Assembly: GCF_000764305.2 (NCBI RefSeq)
Contig: NW_025932041.1
Span: forward strand, 1 to 64,000
DNA: 64,000 nucleotides
Origin: Hyalella azteca
Taxonomy: Eukaryota > Arthropoda > Malacostraca > Amphipoda > Hyalellidae
Reading direction: 5' to 3'
The position numbers and the translations under genes are program-made. Position 1 is the first letter of the stretch. Each line of letters opens with the position of its first letter. Below, piece after piece: positions 24,186 through 36,400 of the stretch. The notes beneath the pieces are model-generated. The model did not search any database and had not been told where the DNA came from. It saw nothing but the letters and a program-made list of their open reading frames with translations.

Positions 24186-24770
24186 TGGGCATCAGCATCG
24201 CCAGCGACGTGACCCTGGACTTCGAATCAATGACAGGATTCACAAGGCCAGCCTAGCAGTCAGCCAGTTACGCACTAAAGTCCTTCGATCAGGAACCATA
24301 CTTTCAAAATTCGCTAAGTGAACGTAAGTACTTACGCTCCAGAACGTAAGTACTTACGCTCACTTTTCTTGTCTATGGTTGGTGGATTTTGCTTGAAAGG
24401 CCGTCAATGATTGGCTAATGAATTTACGATCTCTTAACTTTTTTTGAAAGTATGGCCCCAGTACAGCATTGTCAGCCTCTCAAGTAAGCTCTAGTGCAAC
24501 GGTCCTCATCTCTTGACTGCGCGGTTGTGATGCATGAACGCTGCATGTGTACTAGAAACATGTGAACCTGCTGGAGCAATTCCTCTGATGTCAATCATGA
24601 GGATCCGGGGGCAAGACCTTATCGCCTATCAGGAGGTATTCGACAGATCCAACATTGAAGCCATGATCCTCAAAATGCAGTTGCGATGGCCCCCACAACT
24701 CAATCGCATGGAGAATACCAAGCAGGTGTTCCTGAAATAATTGTAAGCAGGATTCAGAGAGCAAAAAAGC
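24186..24770 (+). pseudogene. Non-LTR retrotransposon relic (C-terminal part)
   Basis: GISIASDVTLDFE and, one frame over, INDRIHKASLAVSQLRTKVL match the region after the reverse transcriptase in many LINEs, where S.D..LD.EI..RI.KA...LG.L is usual. After the MITE insertion the frame 24534-24740 continues with IEAMILKMQLRW, the usual SIEAM..K.QLRW(A/V)GH segment. Frames are broken, so the copy is dead. A second relic of the same segment without the MITE lies at 38936-39095. Confidence 0.65.
24292..24459. mobile_element. MITE with CCATACTTTCAAAA termini, copy 1
   Basis: GGAACCATACTTTCAAAA at the left is mirrored by TTTTGAAAGTATGGCCCC at the right. Inside is a second palindromic block (AACGTAAGTACTTACG, repeated). 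The relic at 38,936-39,095 has the same host sequence without it (gtccttc|agtacagc), giving a natural empty site. A second copy lies at 31467-31612, and a decayed trace lies at about 30,466-30,540. Confidence 0.8.
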
Positions 24771-25564
24771 CAATGGTATAGGATTAAGGACTAATTAAAG
24801 TCATACCTGAAAGGGGTAATCTTAAATCCAGAGCAACTTGATTTTACTGCCCTGACAAAAGCAGCAGTACAGCAGCAACATGCAGCATTTACATTTACAG
24901 TAACATGCAGCAAATAAAAAATGTTTAATGGTACTACCCGTATTAATTTATGAAATTAAATTTTACAAAGGTATGGTTCTTTGATGCAGTTAAGGTGCTT
25001 CATCTTCATTTCTAGTATTCAGTAGAATATATTTCATCTCACGCCATGTAAAGGAAGTGCCGTTTCAAGGCCATTTGTTAGTTAGTTTCTAAATTCTAGT
25101 TAGTTCATTATTGGGCTGAAAAGGTATGATCTTAGCTCAAGGCTCGTGACCATCGCTTTGCAGACCGTCATTATCGGTAAGATGCGATGTGCAAAAACTT
25201 GCACCTATAGTCTACCCATACTTTGGTTACTTTCTAGCGCTCAAGGTCGTCTAGCGCCCTATAGGCAGCAATAAAGCCGTAAAAGTCGAATTAGACAGTA
25301 ATTATAGTCCATTAAATTCTAGCTTTCATCAATAGTTCAGAAATCAGCTTTCGTACGATATCATCGAAAAGTAAGTTATTGTGAATTCATTTGAACCAAT
25401 AAAAATTAACATACCTAATTCTTATGCTATCAATTTAATCGTGAAAATAATTCCACTCATATTGCTGAAACATCATTACCGAAACATTCTAGAAATTAAA
25501 AACACTGCAAACTTTCCAGCTGCCCGCCACCATGAAAACGTTCTCCCTCCCTCAGCGCACTCAC
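24771..25564. other. Flank of the RR pseudogene, duplicated-segment debris
   Basis: Parts align with the 3' flank and introns of gene C. For example, ttcatctcacgcc...ccttagctcaa...ctcgtgac matches 33,060-33,215, and the tttctagcgctcaagg...agcgcc block matches 35,305-35,350. The two flanks are adjacent here, so the material that holds exons 4 and 5 in gene C is deleted. Confidence 0.5.
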
Positions 25565-26790
25565 GAGTAACGTCCCTGAACTCTGAGGATGCCGTCAGAG
25601 TTCAGAGTTCGTCGACGAAGATGACGTCCCCAGTCTCGTATCTGACGAATATTGCGGAATAATTTCCAGCATGTCTCTACTAGAAATTCTCAAGCAAAGC
25701 AAGCGTACATAAACTGGTTCTCAAGCAAAGCAAGCGTACATAAACACAAATAGGGACGAATTGAGTTTATTCATCCGAAGACACTCATAAAAAGGCAAAA
25801 ATTGATTGATTAGACAAATTCAACAAAATTTTATTCTCTATAATTTATAAAAAAATGAATCTCCTGCCTCTTGTTAGATTCAAAATTTCTAGCTAAATTA
25901 CGGGAAAAAATATCGGAAAGTATTCTGAAGAAACAAAATCTTAATAAATAAAGTGTTCACGGTGAAAAAAAATTTACTTGAAGTCGAAATTTCCACCGAC
26001 TCCGTCGGTACCATTTCTGGTGTCCGCAAGAATCGACACATTTTCTATTCGCTCCCCCTGAGGAGCGGCGACTGCCAAGCCACAGAATACGAACAAAATG
26101 GCATGGAAAACAAAGTAAATGAATGAGAGAACATGGAATTTGCACCGTTGGATCAATTCCAATTAAAGCATTTATTTGTATTATCCCAGTTGATGGATCC
26201 TTCTGTCGCCGCTGACTATTTGGACTGTTAAGATTTGAATAAAAGCAATAATAATCACAAATTACTTGTAAAAAATTGGCGTGAATTTCAGAACACCTAA
26301 AATTGCCATATAGTTAATTATCAATGTTTAAAATACACAATGTTCGATGATTATTTCGCTTACAAACAAAAGGTATCTCCTCAATCATGTAATATTATGA
26401 ATAAGTTTGTACTGCAAAAGCAGCAGCAATGTCGTAAATTTAGGCAACGAAATCTGCACTATTGCCCTCCCCCAAAGATAAAGATCTTGCCCTCCAAAGA
26501 TATTGCCCTCCTTTTATAAGTCTGATTTCGAACACAAGATTTTTGAAGCAAATCCCTTCAAACATTCGAAAACAATGAGAAGAATGCGAAGGAACCAACT
26601 TTCAGTCCTACTCTGATTTTTAAAGAGGATTTATATATTTTGCAATATTTAGGACAAGCGTTTAGTTCACCATCATACATGAAAAATAATTGTAGAAAAC
26701 AGCTTATAGTCTGCATTATAAAAATTGATGGTTGAAGTTTGCTAAAGGTGGTCCATGCAAATATCTGAATACATTACTCAACGCTATTAT
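25565..26790 (-). pseudogene. RR pseudogene (relative of genes C-E)
   Basis: Four separate lesions show this copy is dead. The first exon reads ATA in place of ATG (26788-26790) and its donor is TT in place of GT. The signal-peptide exon (25978-26102) has lost its acceptor (cat for cag) and carries one extra codon (GTDGVGGNFDF for [10 protein letters not shown]). The 84-bp exon is now 77 bp (25565-25641), rearranged in the middle, and hits TGA. The third domain exon and the terminal exon are missing. The signal region still reads [20 protein letters not shown], so the copy is closest to gene D. Confidence 0.88.
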
Positions 26791-29700
26791 ACTTTTTTGT
26801 TGACGTCCAGAACGATAATGCACTGCCTCTCTTCAGTCGCTGCTCCGTAAAGGTATATTGGGAACCATATTCTTCGCCTTGACATTAACTAAATTTACAA
26901 CGCTTGGTTTTTTTTCTGTCCGCCACAACATTGATGTTTCGAAAATGCAATCACAATTGGAGCGGTTAATTAGGTTTATTTTTTTATTTTTCTCTTGCGC
27001 TGAAAGCCTAAATTTTCGTGGAATTACCTACGAATAAAATTGAAATGCCAGTAGGTGACCTAGAAAATGCGCCCAACAGCGGGAGAACTGGCCGCTATTT
27101 TAGACGTCATGCCGTATTATTTATCTCTTTTATTATGGATAAAAATTTTGGTTCGTTTCAACGGTGTATGTAGTCTCATTAATCACATTTTATTGCACTA
27201 ATCCCTAATTGTGAAACAACTATATATCACTTTGTGTGAATTTATTATCTCTTAAGAAATTTTAGAACATTAAAGTTTTAAAAGTTTGATTACATCGTAC
27301 ATTCAGACATTTGTTTTTCTGCCTATAATTAGAGATCGTTTTCAATTTCAGAAACAGCCATTATATAACTTTATTCTGCTGAACATGTACATTACTGAAA
27401 AAAATGTAAGATGTACGAACTTTATGGCGTTAAAGGTTCTATACAATGTTCGTACCTAAACGTTTAGAACAAACGTCATGACTCACTTCAGCCAACAAAT
27501 ATTTAGCCGCGAAAATTATGAAAAGTATAATGTGAGCAAGGTAACGAGTAACTGTAATCATTTAGTTGAAAATGGAGCATAGTGCTTCTAAGGTACAAAA
27601 AGTTACAAATTGTTACAAATAACTAATAATACAAATTCGAATAACTAATCCATAAAAGTTGGCATGTCAAATCACGATTCTGTACCAAGATTTGTACATA
27701 CCTGCAAAGAATTACACTATTCATGCGAAAATCTAAGACTTGAGCACTGCACTGAATGTACTGAATATATTTTTCCATACTTTAGAAAGTATATCTTCTT
27801 TAAAGTGTTCATGCACCAGGGTTTGAAAGAAATTTCACCTACTTGAAATATTTATGATAAGACGATTTCAAACGAATGAACGAATGTGTTTTCGAACCGA
27901 TTTTCAATTATAGTAACATGTGTTATACAAAGACGATGTAAGAAAGAAAATATGCAAGGTAATTAAAATTAAACCTCTCGATTTTAATTTTACTTGCGTC
28001 AGAAAATTGGGAGTTGCTTAGCTGTTTTTAAGGGTTTAACTGCAGGCCCTGAAAAACCACCAGTTAAACAAACAAATCTTTTACATGCCGTGTTTAAACT
28101 CGGTCGGAAATAGAGATGCTGTGGTGCCCAGTGGCAACTCGGGCAACACGATCGACTTCCTTAGTATTTTGTTTGGGACATAGCAGTCCCAGGCCACGAT
28201 GGATCGCCGCCTCTGTTGCACTTGAAATCCTAAATCGGCTCTTCATGGGTGTATTCAATAAACATTATGCAGTGGATCTTATAAGACGTATATCTTGTGC
28301 TTCCCATTCTAATTACTTACCTGCTATTTTATTTTCAGCATGACTTATTTCCAACGTTTCCGTTAGAATTAGTGGGTTGAAATTCTTATCTGTTTTCTCA
28401 GACTTAGTATTTGAATCATCAGTTCTGATTGAGAGCATTTTATGCTTCACCTATTATCTCTATCAGTTGATGGCCATATAAACTTAGATAAACTTTGCCG
28501 AGGTAAGCTCTCGTGATAAATATCAAATATTTAAAATAATGATTTGTATGCCAATAATTAAAGAATATTCAGGATATAATTACATTTAAATAATAAATTA
28601 TAAATTAATAATTAATAATAATAAATAATTAAATAAATTAATTACATTTAAATAATAAACTCGTTAGTTTAACGTTTAAAATCTGGGGAATAAAAAGGCT
28701 TCCCAGACAGATTATTCGACAGATTATTCATGCCTTGCTCATTTAATGCTATTCGTATATACAGGATAGTCTGTAATGTGATTTGGGATACGTTGTACGT
28801 AATATAAGGGACATATAATCTATAGAACGCCGTAAATTTCATGGACGAGGTAACGTCTTTCCAGCATCTGTATAGGCTCGCTCTCTGCTCCCTTCATTCC
28901 AGCCGCGACCTTGCGTGATGCATCTTCAGCTCTTTCCTCAATGTAATGCCTGTTCCTAACTTCCATACATTGTAATTAGCTAACTCTGCTTCCATCACCA
29001 GCCATGACCTTGCTAGAAGCCGATTCCTCGAACATTTAATTCTCAATTCCTCGACTTATTGCCGATTCCTCGAATAATCAAGATTTCTTATGTTCACTTG
29101 ATGCCTCAACTTTTTTTCCGAGGACACTGTCCACGTTCTTAGAATGTTATTGCTGTTTTTTACTTTACACACTTGAATTAGGTAACTGATACCAACTGTA
29201 CAATCATCGTTTTCAGTCGAAAATAGCAAATTGTACAAGTATTCTGCAATTTTTTGAACTGACGTATGACTCATAGCATTTTTCTTGCCTCTGGCTTCAG
29301 TACTGTTCGGTGTCATATACAAACGGGGATAGCATGTTTTGAATATAACAGTATAAATATCATGCTGCCCATTTCTATTGTAAATATGTTCTTATGCATT
29401 AACTGTAGGTCAAAAGCATTATATTATACTATTATACACATAATTCGTTTACTTATTGCAGCTTTCAAATTCGGTCTATATTGTCACGTTGCCATGCAAT
29501 AACTTATGAACAGATCTCGAATCGCAAAGTCCCTTCAATAATATGTAATAATTTCACGAAGTTTTTTCACTAATAATTTCTTCAAAGTCCTATGTTGCCA
29601 CAATACCTACTCTGAGTCTTGTCGATTAGGTAAATTCGCAACATCTTTATCTTTTCAATCTCACTAAACGTTATGTCAACGAAAACCTTAAAAAAACTAG

Positions 29701-30183
29701 GCGCGTGTCAATTGTTTATTTCCTTGAACTTTGCAACTTCTGAAATTCATTCTCATCTACCGATATGGACAAATTGAAAATATGAAGTTTTTCACTACAA
29801 TTTCAGCTTTTCATATTATTATTTATGGTCCAAAAATATCACATCGTTTCCAAACTGATCTAGGAAACGATGGACAATTTCAAACGATTGATTATTTCAA
29901 AGATATAGATGATCCAAGCGCAATTACTGGTTTACGTAAGAAATTATTCTTTTTAACCATTTTTATAGAAGAAATATTTGTATAGTTCTTGAATCTTGCG
30001 TAACTTCTAGAAAATTCACCCGAGCAAACATTTTTCGGTGGAATCAATGATGACCCCTGCAATTTTAACTTCATTACTGGGCAACTGCGTCACAAAAGTT
30101 GGAATAGAATCAATAAATTTATCACTAACAATGTTCTTTAGCTCAAATTAGGAATCGAAATTGAGCATTGGTAAAAATATCTT
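26791..30183. other. Diverged copy of the RR duplication unit, no live gene seen
   Basis: The blocks gattctgtaccaagatttgt (27,678) and gcatcttcagctctt (28,920) match the region upstream of gene D (45,905 and 46,422). This marks the upstream flank of the pseudogene as an older copy of the same unit. 28,560-28,660 is a simple TAA/AAT-rich patch. Short ORFs (28116-28343 plus, 29731-29985 plus) have no recognisable domain. Confidence 0.45.
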
Positions 30184-30345
30184 TCAATTCTGAAATTTCA
30201 GCGCCTTTTGTTTTTAATAAGATGCCCAGACAGACAATATTTAAGCCGAAAATAGCAAATTGTACAATTAAGTATCCTACAATTTTTTTTAACTGACGAT
30301 GGAGCCGGCCTCCGAAACGTTTTCAATGAAGTGAAGACATGGATT
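30184..30345 (+). mobile_element. Penelope-type terminal repeat fragment with hammerhead
   Basis: The fragment carries a hammerhead core and its flanks. A sister piece of the upstream part (gaaaatagcaaattgtac...ttgaactgacg) lies at 29,215-29,262, cut exactly at the ribozyme core. The element ends are unclear. Confidence 0.45.
30290..30325 (+). ncRNA. Hammerhead ribozyme motif, copy 2
   Basis: CTGACGA (30293-30299, a permitted CUGANGA variant), the stem GGAG-CCGGC-CTCC (30301-30313) and GAAAC (30314-30318) followed by GTTTTC. The loop differs from copy 1, but the stem and both core strands are kept, which argues for structural constraint or recent origin. Confidence 0.68.
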
Positions 30346-31356
30346 TATCTGGCGTTTTTTAATTTTTGAGTTCGTGGTAATTATAGTGTGGTATAGATCG
30401 AACCCGAGTGATATGTACACGTGTGTATTTTTACCTTACGATGAAGGTTAGAGGTCATCAAAAATTAGTCGAAAGTTCGTAACTCGGTCAGCCAATAACT
30501 GACGACATTTCAGGTTAAACCCGCCAATCACAGACGAAAATTCTTCCGCTATATTTAAACACTCATGCTGCAACGTGTATAAAAACAAGTTTTGAGAGAA
30601 CGATCTCAGGACAGTGAAATATCATCGCGTCTTACGGCAGAATTGCAGTTATGCCATCAAATCAACCTGGGCGTCCTTCAGCAGAGCCGTCGACAGCAGC
30701 TCAGACAAATTCAACAATCGGCGAGGGGAGTTGGGCGGGCTAAAAATATTGCATAGGTATTACCGAAAAAGTCATATCCTAAAAATCAATATATTGATTG
30801 TAACACATTTTAGAACGTTTGAAAAAATGCAAAGTATTTCGGCGCAATAGATATAAATATAAGTAATTTTATTGCGATTGTAAGATTAAGAAGCATCGCA
30901 TTAATTAAATGCAAGATTTTTGTAATAAATTAAAATAATAATCGAACTAAAATTTAGAATATCATTCGGTTTTAAATTATTGGTTCAAGAACGGTTTTTT
31001 CGTTTAATTATTGTTTATAAGAATCGTTCTCTAGCTAGCAGTGCCGAAAGTTAAAAAAAAAATCACGGAAGCGTGTAGGTCATTTTTGCATCGGATTCTC
31101 AAATCAAAGTGATTTTGTTTACAAGGAATTGCAATGATCACCAACTGGTCATGAATAATATAACTTCTTATTCGAGTCCGCGTATTGAAAAGAAAAACTT
31201 TCGGCACAAATTCATGAAGCTAAGAAAACGCGAAATGAAGACCTTTGGCATCCACTCAACAAATAATTTACAAAACTTGCAATTAATAATGTTGAACATC
31301 CAGAGATTTTATTCGAAAGTTTATGTATCTTTGATCAGAAAAAAGTAACTCTGTTT
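30346..31356. other. Stretch without recognised gene
   Basis: Contains a TATA-like sequence (gtataaaaa, ~30,575) and a 78-codon plus ORF (30614-30850) with no recognisable domain. 30,466-30,540 resembles the inside of the CCATACTTTC MITE. Confidence 0.35.
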
Positions 31357-31466
31357 CGTTCGCTAACTTCGCGAAAGCTGCCACCCCCCCCCCCCCCCCG
31401 GCGTGGATCTGAGCGAGCGTATATGACGGGATGAGGGCGTCGTGGAAGGCGCGTCGCCGGACACCA
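31357..31466 (-). pseudogene. Decayed third RR-domain exon
   Basis: Read on the minus strand, tggtgtccggcgacgcg...ctcgctcagatcc...gctttcgcgaa aligns with the end of the third domain exon of genes C and D ([11 protein letters not shown]..., [15 protein letters not shown]). It is broken by a frameshift and by a run of about 17 G (C on the + strand, 31,383-31,399). It is a lone exon relic, directly abutting a MITE. Confidence 0.75.
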
Positions 31467-31612
31467 GGGGCCATACTTTCATAAAAAGTTAAGAGTTTGT
31501 AAGTTCATCAGCCAATCATTGACGGCCTAGCATGCAAAACCCACTAATCATAGACAAGAAAATAGAGCGTAAGTACTTACGTTCACTTAGCGAGTTTTGA
31601 AATTTTGGGTCC
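31467..31612. mobile_element. MITE with CCATACTTTC termini, copy 2
   Basis: GGGGCCATACTTTCATAAAA at the left and ttttgaaattttgggtcc at the right, with the internal TAGAGCGTAAGTACTTACGT block, match copy 1 at 24292-24459 in inverted orientation. The right terminus has decayed. Confidence 0.75.
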
Positions 31613-33476
31613 AGGCATGCAGGCGGTCGTAAGTCTCGGCATGCTATGATCAAATGTCATTGACGGGAACACTTTTCCGCGAGGTTCTTTAATTGCTTTC
31701 TATGCTTAAACAATGTTTAATCTACTCGTCACATGCATTTTGTTACGCCACTATTAGTTAAAAAATAATTTTCTGCATGGAATAGTATGCAAACTTCAGG
31801 AAACTTAGATACGAAACTTTGCTTATATTTACAGGGCGATAGAAGTACATATATAGAGAGATTTAAATGCTTAGTTGGATTTTACATGTCTAATAATTCA
31901 ATTGATGTTCTAAATTTTGTTCTTGATAATCAAGAATTTCTTGTATCTACTGCACCGTAGCAGATATAAGGGTTTGATCAGTGCCAGAATGCATGAAGAC
32001 TCGTATTTACTTTTAAATTATTCACAAAATAAACTAGGAGTAGGATTCTAGAGCAAGACTAGTGCCTAATGCTGTAAAAACATATGATGCATAAACATTT
32101 ACTTATTTAATTTTTCCTATGATATTTGGTAGCTCTACAGACATGCAGACCAAAAGAATATAAAAAGTTATGAATACATGCAGTCTTCATATAAAATAAA
32201 TTCATGTGCTGTCAATTTTACCTTGATCGATTTTTTTAGCATCTCTGAATTCGTAAAATATGTTTTAAATCAGGTAATCGATTATCCAAATTCTACAAGT
32301 TGAAAGACGACCATTAACATACAGTACCTTCACATTACATTACACATTAACATACGGTAACTTCACCTTACATAACGCAATAACATACGATACCCTCACA
32401 TTACATTATACATTAACATACGGTACGTTCACATTACATTGTACATTAGCATACGGTACCTTTACATTACATTACACATTATCATACGGTAGCTTCACCT
32501 TCACATACGGTACACATTATCACTACCTTCACACGGTATTTAATCTAATTTTACCTTACGGTAAATTAGATTAGATTTCCAATACAAAATGAACGTCCCG
32601 AAAAATCATTTTCGCGTTTAGATCGTGAAAATTAGACGAACTCTCATAAGAATTCATAGTCTGAAAACGAACTTTTAGACATTCTTTTTCACTCGTATTC
32701 AAACTTCCCCTATTGTGGAGGTTACTCACTAAACTAAACGGGAACTGTAAACGAGTTGAACTGAAATAATTTTTCACAACATAAGGTCATAGAGTGCACT
32801 TTCACGAATAAATGTGAGTAAATTTAAGTAGAAAGAATTTCAAAAACAGATACTACACGGCAATTGTGAATACGGCATATAAAAACTATGGAGGGAAATA
32901 GTATATAAACTTTTAAAAAATATAGCGTTCGAGTGTATTTGAAATATCATATTTTATATTCGCTGATTCATCAAAGAAAAGTTTAAAACAGAAACATGTA
33001 GCTGAAGACTAGAGGAAAAATCTTGTGTCATCTTGCACATATTTGGGTAGAATGAATTGACTTCATCGTCATGTTTTATGTCCAGTAGGAAATATTTCAT
33101 CTGTAGCCATGAAAGAACAAGTCATTTCGGGGCCTTTTGTGCTTGGGTTTCAAAAGTTTACTAGGTGCTCAAAAGTACTATAACCTTAGCTCAAAACTCG
33201 TGACAATCGTTGTACAACATTGTTGTATAACAATGTTGTTGTACTGTCAAAAAATGGCACTTGCCACATAAACTGCATAGTCTGTCTGATATGATCTCAC
33301 AAAAGGTTCAGGGTATAAACAATAACAACTGTTCCTAGTGGAGAATTATTAGCACGCAAATTTTTTTATTATAGCACAAATATTTTTATTATTATTATTA
33401 TTGGAGAATTATAGCACGCAAAAGTTTTAATTCAATGATTTAAGCCTCAGTGGCCTTGATTTTTTAATAACGGTGT
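31613..33476. other. 3' flank of gene C, part of the duplicated unit
   Basis: Matches the 3' flank of gene D (for example tttgatcagt...atttacttttaaat...aaaataaactaggagtag at 31,975-32,042 and 40,770-40,855). No gene is seen. A TTA/ATT microsatellite lies at 33,385-33,405. Confidence 0.5.
32310..32545. repeat. Minisatellite, ~35-40-bp units (ACATTAACATACGGTACCTT)
   Basis: At least five imperfect units of acattaacatacggta, then a short spacer, then cacattacattacac. The left-arm counterpart near 41,230 contains only a single trace (gaccattaatattaggca), so the expansion is local to the gene C flank. Confidence 0.8.
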
Positions 33477-36400
33477 TTAGCCTGGACGTCCTCCGGCTGA
33501 GCGGGCTACAGCAACACGAATCCTAATCGGCGGAGGCGTTGGCGTCTCTGTCGTAGAGGGATCCACAACGGGCACCTGGGGCGGCTGAGGAGGCAGTTCA
33601 GGTGCTCCAGGTTGCTTTTGCCTGAGAAAAAAATTCATAAGAATTTTTAATTATGAAAATCACCAATATCGAACATTTTGGCCGCTTTTGGGAACAAAAT
33701 CAAAGATACTTTACAACCATTTCATGGAGCAGAAACGGAAAGTGAGTGCCAATCAGTGAATATACTATACACTCCGATGATTTTTTTACGCACGATTTTT
33801 TTTAATTTACGCATGAATTATTTAAGGCTAAATAAGTTTATTCGTAAGTTTTTAAAGGAAAAAATTCACCAGCTGTAAACTCACTTAGCGAAGGCCGCCT
33901 CGGCGGCGCGGGTCTGAGCGAGCGCGTGCGGCGGTGCGGGGGGCGGCGTGGGCAGCGCGTCGCCGGACGCCAGGAAGCCGCGCTCGTCCGCAGTGTAGGA
34001 AATCTCGACGACCTCGCCTTCAGGAGACGTGAACCTGGTGCAAGTAACAGTATAAAATTCTTAATTGTTATCATAATGTTTCGCAGTGTAGGAAATCTCG
34101 ACGACCTCGCCTTCAGGAGGCCTGAAACTGGGCCCCAAACGAAGAATTGTAAGGAATTTTGTTTGCATTGATTTGAATTTCCTTGAATACAGAAGGCAAC
34201 GAAAGTTGAAAGAGAGACATGAGGATAGATATGAATTTTCTGATGATTTACGTTTTTTTAATTTAAGGATTTATCAAGGTGAAAATAGTCCAAGCTGTAC
34301 AGTTTATGATCCATCATTAAATTGCTACATTTAATATGAATTAATGCCATCAAAGACTATATTACGTCATTGAAACGAGTTATCTATTTACCGCCTAATC
34401 AAAACTCCTTTGTGCATGCATACATGAAATCAGATCCCCGTCGAAAAAAAAAACGGGAAGAAAATGCTCACGTAATATTTTTTCTCATATAAAACCTCAT
34501 TTGTACACTTATGAAATCCGGACGAAATCAATTACTTGAAGCATCCTCTATTTGTGCCGGGTAAACATTTCGTTCAATTTTTGCGGGCAAAAATTAATAC
34601 AAATTAATTTTAATACAGACGTATGTGCATCGGCAATGCTCAGATAATTGCCTGGGCTTTCACCGATACATGCAAATACCTGAACTAGAAGGATCATTTG
34701 GATTATATTTTTAGTCATAGGTTAGCCGGAGGCTCCATAATTTGAATATTTTTAAAATCCCGTTATACTGCATCTTGATGGTAAGAATAACTTCTACGGA
34801 TGTTAATTATAAAAATACCTCTTCAAAATTACGTTTTACATTCTAAACTAAAAGCAAAGCTCCCATTTGACTCCATATACTGAAAACCGAAATGCGAAAA
34901 AGTTTTGTAATAATCTATGAGATTAAATGTAAATTTAACAACTTGTTTATTAATTTTTAATTTTTGTACCAATCCTTTCCACTATTTCCTACAATCCTTT
35001 AATATTTTCCCAATAAAAAAATTTACGTCCCGGTAATCTCGCCAGTCGATAAGTATCATTGATATGTGCCCCAAAAGCCCTAGAAATTTGTAATGGACCG
35101 ACATTTTACTTATTATTCACCCGTAAAATAATTGTAAATAGGCTCCAAACGTACAAGCAAACTTCGAAAAATATATAATTGCAGTAATTTCCAGATGACC
35201 TAGCTCCCTTACAAGGAATTGTCGTGTGCTGACAGCAATGCCAGGGGCCACTCAATATCGGTCAGACAACTTGCAGCTAAGCTAGTTAGCCCTTGACGTT
35301 GGCTACTTCCTATCGCTCAGGGTCGACTAGCGCTCTCTATAAAGCAGCAATCCAGAGCATAGCGTAATCGGCAGAGATGAGGGTTGGACCGATCAGCTAC
35401 TGTCGCCTAATTATCATCTTCTTGTCGTCTTTTACTAGACCCGCAAAACTGCCCAATAATATGGCACCTATAGCCAAGTGTCAGAAACTGCGCAAAATGC
35501 TGCCAAGCGGTCGAATTCTGGTGGGTGGCTCCTCTATACTATACATAAAACAATGCAAGACCGTGCCAAGTCTAGTCTTGGAATTTTCTCGTGCGACAGT
35601 AAATTAAATTTCACAGTTATTTTTGTCCAATAAAATTTTCAACAACGGTGTCAGTTTTCGTTTAATTTCATCGGCAATAACAATGCCTAAAATTTATAGT
35701 GAAAAGAAAGGACTAGCCTTTTTGATCCTTTATGATTTGTGGTAATAACAATCCAAATCCGAATAACAAAACATTATCTCCTTAACTTAATGGCAAAAAA
35801 AATTGCCATCTACCCGCCTGCTCGCCTGTATGAAGACATCTTCACATCCTACATCCTCCCTGTAGAAATGGACAGAAATTCTAGTCGTTTTATAAGGGAA
35901 ATAAGCTAAGAAAAACGTTTTAAAAGACATAATCACTCTCGCTGCTCACTCACGAGTATCGTCCCTGAACTCTGACGATGCCGTCCCCGTCGTTGCGTCC
36001 CCGCGCCTCGTGCAAGATGCCGTCCCCGGTCTCGTATCTGACGAATATTGTGTAGGAATTAACATACTGTTACCAGAGGTTAATAGAAGTTTTCTAGCTA
36101 AATAGACATCCGTGAATCCAAATAAGGAAGTTTTGAGTTTATTTATAGAAAAAACTCTCAAAAGTTAAAAATTGGCAGCGTTACATGAAGAAAACTTTCG
36201 TTTAAAATATGAAATATTTATTTTGTTGCATGCATCTTGTTGTATTTATAATCTCTAAAGTAAGTGACTGCAAAATTTCGGAGCCATAACCAATAAAATA
36301 TTGGCAATATAAAAAAACTTACTTGAAACCGAAATTTCCGTCCCCGTCGGGACCATTTCTGGTGTCCGCAAGAATCGGCACATTTTCAACTCGCTCCCCC

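Noticed and set aside
28560..28660. Origin-like AT-rich patch
   Set aside because: It is a simple TAA/AAT-rich repeat without further signals.
31370..31400. Poly-C run as a regulatory element
   Set aside because: It sits inside a decayed exon next to a MITE; a homopolymer expansion or sequencing error is simpler.
32310..32545. CRISPR-like array of regularly spaced repeats
   Set aside because: The units are imperfect, the spacers are also similar, and this is an animal genome; it is a minisatellite.
33838..34171. ORFs of 78-81 codons with the [14 protein letters not shown] / [12 protein letters not shown] pattern (also at 42718-43018)
   Set aside because: They are shadows of the RR exon and the extra half-exon copy in other frames.
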